Below, piece by piece: positions 60,396 to 64,000 of a stretch of 64,000 nt of DNA. The notes below the pieces were generated by a model. The model worked only from the letters and a program-made list of their open reading frames with translations. It had not been told where the DNA came from and ran no database searches. The stretch covers positions 1-64,000 of the forward strand of contig MPNE01000001.1 of NCBI GenBank assembly GCA_002238865.1, given 5' to 3'. Both the position numbers and the translations under genes were made by a program. How positions within the stretch are numbered: position 1 is the stretch's first letter; the number at the start of each line of letters is the position of its first letter. This DNA is from Gemmatimonadetes bacterium bin94 (GTDB lineage: Bacteria > Gemmatimonadota > Gemmatimonadetes > Longimicrobiales > Gaopeijiaceae).

Positions 60396-61886
60396 ATGTC
60401 CTCGTCTTCCCATTCCGACTTTCGTGACGCCGTGGAGCGCCTTCTCGGATGCGCCGTGCTCTTCCACGGCGCCGAAAACCTCGGCGATCTTGCCGATATC
60501 GATCTGGCCACGCTGCTGCAGGAAAGCGGGCTCGGCGACGTGGCCGACGGCATCGAGATCGCCAACACGGCGGTGGTCCTGCGCTCCGAGATTCAGATCG
60601 GCGCGGAGTTCTGCAAGGCGCTTGACGGCCTTGACGAAAGACGCCGCGTGATTGCACGTAAGCGGACCTACGCCAGGGACCCCGCAAAGCTTGCCGCATT
60701 GGGTCACGAGTTCGGGGTCAGCCGCGAGAGGGCGCGCCAGTTGGAAGTCAGGTTGCGCCGAGCGGTAGATGTGGAGGTTTCCCACCTCGTGAAGAGAGCG
60801 GCCAACTGGCTGGGGCGCGCCGTGGGCTCGGCGGCCAAGCCGGCGAAATTCGACAGGATCCTGAGCTTGCTCGTGGATGACGCGCCGCCCGAGTGGAGGA
60901 CTGCGGCCGAGGTGGCCGTGATGGCCGAAGGTGGCTATGAGATGCTGAACGGGGTCGTGGGGAACAGGACTTTCAAAGAGCAGATCGAGCGGGCGCGGCG
61001 CTCTGCCCCCGACTTTGCAAACGAAGCCGGGGTCATCGACGAGGAGGGTTTGCGGCTGGCGGTCGACGCGGTGGACACGACCGAGTGGGAGGCGCTCACG
61101 CGCAACGCCCGGCTGGTGCGGATCGGCAACCACCTGGTGGCAAGGGACACCCGGCGGGCTCGCGTCTTCCTCGCATTGGAGGCAATCGGCGAGCCGTCCA
61201 CAAGGGAGAACATCGCGTCCGTGGCGGAGTTGGCCGACAACTCCTCTCTGTCCAGCCTGCTCTCGTCGGACCCTCTCTTTGTTCGCTTCACCAAGGACAA
61301 ATGGGGCCTGAGCACATGGACCGACGAGCCGTACGAGGGCGTCGTCGAGGCAATTGTCAAACGGATCGAGGAGGCTGGTGGAGAGATCGACATCGACCTC
61401 CTGGTGGAGGAGATCCCCGCGAAGTTCGAGGTCTTGCCGGCCACGGTGAGGAACTACATCGGCACCCGGAAGTTCGAGATCAAGGGAGACAAGGTGAGGG
61501 TTGTCGCCGATCCGGTCGCGCCGGTCCAGGATCTTGCCTCGGCTCGCGATGTGGTGTGGACGCGGGACGGGACCCCGGTGCTGCGCTTTACCGTCGGCCT
61601 GCATCACCTGAAGGGGAACAGCCAGAAAATCTCGGCAGCGGTGGCCCAGCACCTGGGGGTCGGGCTGGACGGGTCGACGAAAATTCCGTTCGTCCAGCCC
61701 CGTGGCGTCGACGACGCCTCGGTCATATGGCGGTCCTACGACCCCAACGGGCCGGAGATGGGCCGCCTGCGCGAGGCCCTCATGAAGGCCGGCATCGAGC
61801 CGGGGCAGCATGCCCATGTGCTCCTCCGGCGTGAGGGTCTGCGCCTGTTCGCCAACGGCTCGGACATGCTGCAGGAGAAGCCTTGA
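60396..61886 (+). CDS. Orphan protein with sigma-70 region-4-like HTH and winged-helix-like domains
   Basis: 496 residues. Residues ~79-124 (LDERRRVIARKRTYARDPAK, then LGHEFGVSRERARQLEVRLR) closely match sigma-70 region 4, which contacts the -35 element. There is no region 2, so it is not a complete sigma factor. Residues ~150-370 look like repeated winged-helix units (AEVAVMAEGGYEMLN; RENIASVAELADNSSLSSLL; VVEAIVKRIEEAGGEIDIDL), somewhat like HARE-HTH modules. The C-terminal ~100 residues (LRFTVGLHHLKGNSQKISAA and onward) have no recognised family. It may be a transcription modulator or nucleic-acid-binding defence-type protein; I do not assign a function. Confidence 0.75.
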   Translation: MSSSSHSDFRDAVERLLGCAVLFHGAENLGDLADIDLATLLQESGLGDVADGIEIANTAVVLRSEIQIGAEFCKALDGLDERRRVIARKRTYARDPAKLAALGHEFGVSRERARQLEVRLRRAVDVEVSHLVKRAANWLGRAVGSAAKPAKFDRILSLLVDDAPPEWRTAAEVAVMAEGGYEMLNGVVGNRTFKEQIERARRSAPDFANEAGVIDEEGLRLAVDAVDTTEWEALTRNARLVRIGNHLVARDTRRARVFLALEAIGEPSTRENIASVAELADNSSLSSLLSSDPLFVRFTKDKWGLSTWTDEPYEGVVEAIVKRIEEAGGEIDIDLLVEEIPAKFEVLPATVRNYIGTRKFEIKGDKVRVVADPVAPVQDLASARDVVWTRDGTPVLRFTVGLHHLKGNSQKISAAVAQHLGVGLDGSTKIPFVQPRGVDDASVIWRSYDPNGPEMGRLREALMKAGIEPGQHAHVLLRREGLRLFANGSDMLQEKP

Positions 61887-61937
61887 AGCCCACACCATCC
61901 CGTACCGCGCGGAACTCGCTCGGCTGATCGGTCAAGG

Positions 61938-63179
61938 GTGAGAGCCCCGGAGGCGGTCGCGGCAGACCGCAACCCGGCGCAGCGCGCTGCCGGGAATGAC
62001 TCCGATCCACGGCGGTGGAGGATCCTTGCGCTGCTGAGCGTTGCCGAACTCCTTGGCATGTCGCTCTGGTTCACGGCGACCGCCGTGTCGGGGGAGCTGG
62101 GGGCGCGGTGGGAATTGTCGCCGAATCAGGTCGGTTGGTTGGCCACCGCGGTCAACCTGGGCTTCGTGGCCGGGACCGCCGTGGCGGCACTGCTCAACCT
62201 GGCGGACATCATTCGTTCACGTGTGTACTTCGCCACCGCCGCCGTGCTGGCCGCCGTGGTCAACGCCGCCGTCCTCGTGGCGCCCGGCTTTGCCACCGCG
62301 GCCGGGCTGCGCTTCGCGACGGGCTTCCTGCTGGCCGGCGTCTATCCGCCCGCGATGAAGATGATCGCCACCTGGTTCCGGTCGGCCCGGGGGCTGGCCA
62401 TCGGTACCATCGTGGGGGCCCTGACGGTGGGGAAGGCCATGCCGTACCTCCTCAAGGCATTTCCGCGGGCGGGAGCGGAGCAGGTGATCATCGGCGCATC
62501 CGTCGGAGCTCTGACCGGGGCCGTCCTCGTGGCGCTTTTCTACCGCGACGGCCCGTTTCCGTTCTCGCGCCGCCCCTTCTCCTGGGGCCTTGCCGGCAAG
62601 GTGCTGCGTCACCGGGAGACGCGCCTCGCCACGGCGGGTTACCTGGGGCACATGTGGGAGCTCTATGCGATGTGGGCGTGGGTGCCGGTGTTTCTGGCGG
62701 CGTCGAGCGAGGCGGCGGGCCAGGGGGGTGGCTGGGTGGAACTGGCCAGCTTCGGTGCGCTGGCCGCGGGCGGAATCGGGTGCGTATGGGGCGGATGGGC
62801 GGCGGACCGGATCGGCCGCGAGAGGCTGGTGATTCAGGCCATGACGGTCAGCGGGCTGTGCTGCCTTGCGGTCGGCTTCCTGTTCGGCGGCCCATTCGTG
62901 CTGGTCACCGCCGCGACGCTGGTGTGGGGTTTCTTCGTGGTGGCCGATTCGGCCCAGTTCAGCACGCTCGTCACCGAGGTTGCGCCCAGGGGGGCCGCGG
63001 GGACCGCCCTGACCCTTCAGACGTGCCTCGGATTCCTGCTGGCGTCGTTCACGATCCAGGCCGTGCCGGTGGCGGCCGGGGCGGTTGGGTGGGCGTGGGC
63101 GTTCGCCGTGCTGGCTCTCGGCCCGTCGGCCGGGATCGTGGCGATCAGGCGGTTTGCGCGCTGCCGTGCCGGCGTATGA
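61938..63179 (+). CDS. Major facilitator superfamily transporter
   Basis: 413 residues from GTG, twelve predicted TM helices. ELLGMSLWFTATAVSGELGA opens TM1, and the MFS loop is WGGWAADRIGRERLVIQA. Resembles nitrate/sugar-phosphate-like permeases of the YfkF/CynX kind but substrate is unclear. Its last 35 bases overlap the opposite-strand gene. Confidence 0.88.
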   Translation: MRAPEAVAADRNPAQRAAGNDSDPRRWRILALLSVAELLGMSLWFTATAVSGELGARWELSPNQVGWLATAVNLGFVAGTAVAALLNLADIIRSRVYFATAAVLAAVVNAAVLVAPGFATAAGLRFATGFLLAGVYPPAMKMIATWFRSARGLAIGTIVGALTVGKAMPYLLKAFPRAGAEQVIIGASVGALTGAVLVALFYRDGPFPFSRRPFSWGLAGKVLRHRETRLATAGYLGHMWELYAMWAWVPVFLAASSEAAGQGGGWVELASFGALAAGGIGCVWGGWAADRIGRERLVIQAMTVSGLCCLAVGFLFGGPFVLVTAATLVWGFFVVADSAQFSTLVTEVAPRGAAGTALTLQTCLGFLLASFTIQAVPVAAGAVGWAWAFAVLALGPSAGIVAIRRFARCRAGV

Positions 63180-64000
63180 GGTAGATTCCCCACGTCAGAA
63201 CCGGCAGGACGAACACGAAGAGATAGCCCCAGGTGATCATCCCGTACCCCTGGGCGATCAGCGGGGTCAGTCCGAACTGTGCGATCAGGGCGCCCAGACC
63301 GAGCATCCCGATGGCCGCGACCGCCCGCGTGCGCGGCGGCAGGACCCTGTCCCGTTCGCTGTAGCTCCGTGCGACGCGCTCGTTGACCGCGTGGATCATT
63401 CCGGCCCCGGTCTCGACCAGGGTGCCGAAAAGCATGACCTGGAATGCGATCTGGAAGCCGCGGGAACCCAGCGCGTCCAACATATGGTTTACTGGAACTA
63501 CTTCTGTCAAGATTCCGGGGTATTCACCGGCGATGGCCACGAAGAAGAGCAGGGCCGGGATCATGGCGATGGGCCCGGTCAGGAGTCCGGCGATGAAGGT
63601 GTCCCTGCGGTTGCGGTGGTGGCGAATGGTGATCAGAACCGCGGGCAGTACGCCCAGGTTGTATCCGGCGTACTCGAAACCGCCCCGGATCCAGCTTCCT
63701 TCGATGACGCCGGACGCGAACGACGCCTGGATTGACGGCCCGAAGCTGCGCAAGCACATCACGAAGAAGATCAGGTAGACCAGGTACAGGACCCCCGACC
63801 AGCCGGCGAAGGCCCGCTCGATGGTGCGGTTGCCGCCGAATACGAGGAAGCCCACGAGTGCCAGGATTCCAAGGACGCCGACCAGGTACGGCAGGCCGAA
63901 GGTCTCTTGTGTAATCGACCCGGCCGATGCCGCGATCACCGCCAGCACGATCATCATCAGCGCCACGTAGAGGAACTCGAAGGCGATCCAGCCGCGACCG
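63145..64000 (-). CDS. YkvI-like membrane protein, 5' end cut by window edge
   Basis: About 285 residues visible; the frame stays open to base 64000 with residues GRGWIAFEFLYVALMMIVLA, so the N-terminus is outside. About eight TM helices. The block LFGTLVETGAGMIHAVNERV is a strong match to the YkvI family of APC-type amino-acid-like transporters, with PYLVGVLGILALVGFLVFGG before it. Ends YLIRRHGSAQTA, its coding end overlapping the convergent MFS gene by 35 bp. Confidence 0.8.
   Translation of the reverse strand, partial: GRGWIAFEFLYVALMMIVLAVIAASAGSITQETFGLPYLVGVLGILALVGFLVFGGNRTIERAFAGWSGVLYLVYLIFFVMCLRSFGPSIQASFASGVIEGSWIRGGFEYAGYNLGVLPAVLITIRHHRNRRDTFIAGLLTGPIAMIPALLFFVAIAGEYPGILTEVVPVNHMLDALGSRGFQIAFQVMLFGTLVETGAGMIHAVNERVARSYSERDRVLPPRTRAVAAIGMLGLGALIAQFGLTPLIAQGYGMITWGYLFVFVLPVLTWGIYLIRRHGSAQTA

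Noticed and set aside
60396-61886. Calling this gene a sigma factor
   Set aside because: Only a region-4-like helix-turn-helix is present; the promoter-melting region 2 is absent.

Overview
This is a high-GC (roughly two-thirds G+C by eye) bacterial chromosome segment with dense, mostly operonic housekeeping genes. Lipoprotein signals, a beta-barrel-like protein, SecDF and many secreted enzymes indicate a cell with two membranes. PadR with 'permease prefix' proteins, secreted six-bladed propellers, a bacillithiol glycosyltransferase, RNase Y and infC-rpmI-rplT-pheS-pheT-zapA together suggest Gemmatimonadota or a close relative. That placement is inferred from gene content, not from a marker-gene tree. 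No phage, insertion sequence, CRISPR array or rRNA was seen.

Layout. 1-5.6 kb is an accessory edge: a G-homopolymer tract, two paralogous permease-prefix membrane proteins, a PadR regulator fused to a periplasmic-type propeller, a HigBA toxin-antitoxin pair with a clear operator, and a DUF3006/metallo-hydrolase pair. 5.7-19 kb holds a secreted creatininase-like enzyme, then the run secD-secF-tatD-mutL-miaA-bshA-uppP-birA-coaX, many of whose genes overlap by 4 bp, then groES-groEL behind a CIRCE operator. 19-31 kb holds a secreted lipoprotein, a cyanophycinase-like peptidase, thrS, a leader with an attenuator, infC (probable AUC start), rpmI, rplT, pheS, pheT, a coiled-coil gene, zapA and a SoxC/SoxD-like sulfite dehydrogenase pair. 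31-40 kb holds rny, folD, xseA, xseB, ispA, nadK, recN and a beta-barrel-like protein on the other strand. At 40.6-40.8 kb are tRNA-Gly(GCC) and tRNA-Cys(GCA). 43.5-50.4 kb is a histidine-utilisation cluster (hutH, hutU, hutI, and divergent hutF) headed by an AhpD-family gene. 50-64 kb holds a repeat-rich secreted protein, rho, the tesA/ybbA/ybbP module, an aminotransferase, an orphan sigma-region-4-like protein, an MFS transporter and a truncated YkvI-like membrane protein.

Most notable. (1) The AhpD-family gene at 43491-44090 has an in-frame UGA exactly where the family has the second Cys of its CxxC centre. A small hairpin follows at the distance expected of a bacterial SECIS element, so I read it as one CxxU selenoprotein rather than two broken ORFs. 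Its stop overlaps the hutH start, which raises the possibility that selenium status affects histidine catabolism. (2) The PadR DNA-binding domain is fused through a hydrophobic segment to a six-bladed propeller, which would make a one-piece membrane-spanning regulator; an internal start with a good Shine-Dalgarno could also release the propeller alone. (3) infC has an attenuator with a matching antiterminator and a probable AUC start codon.
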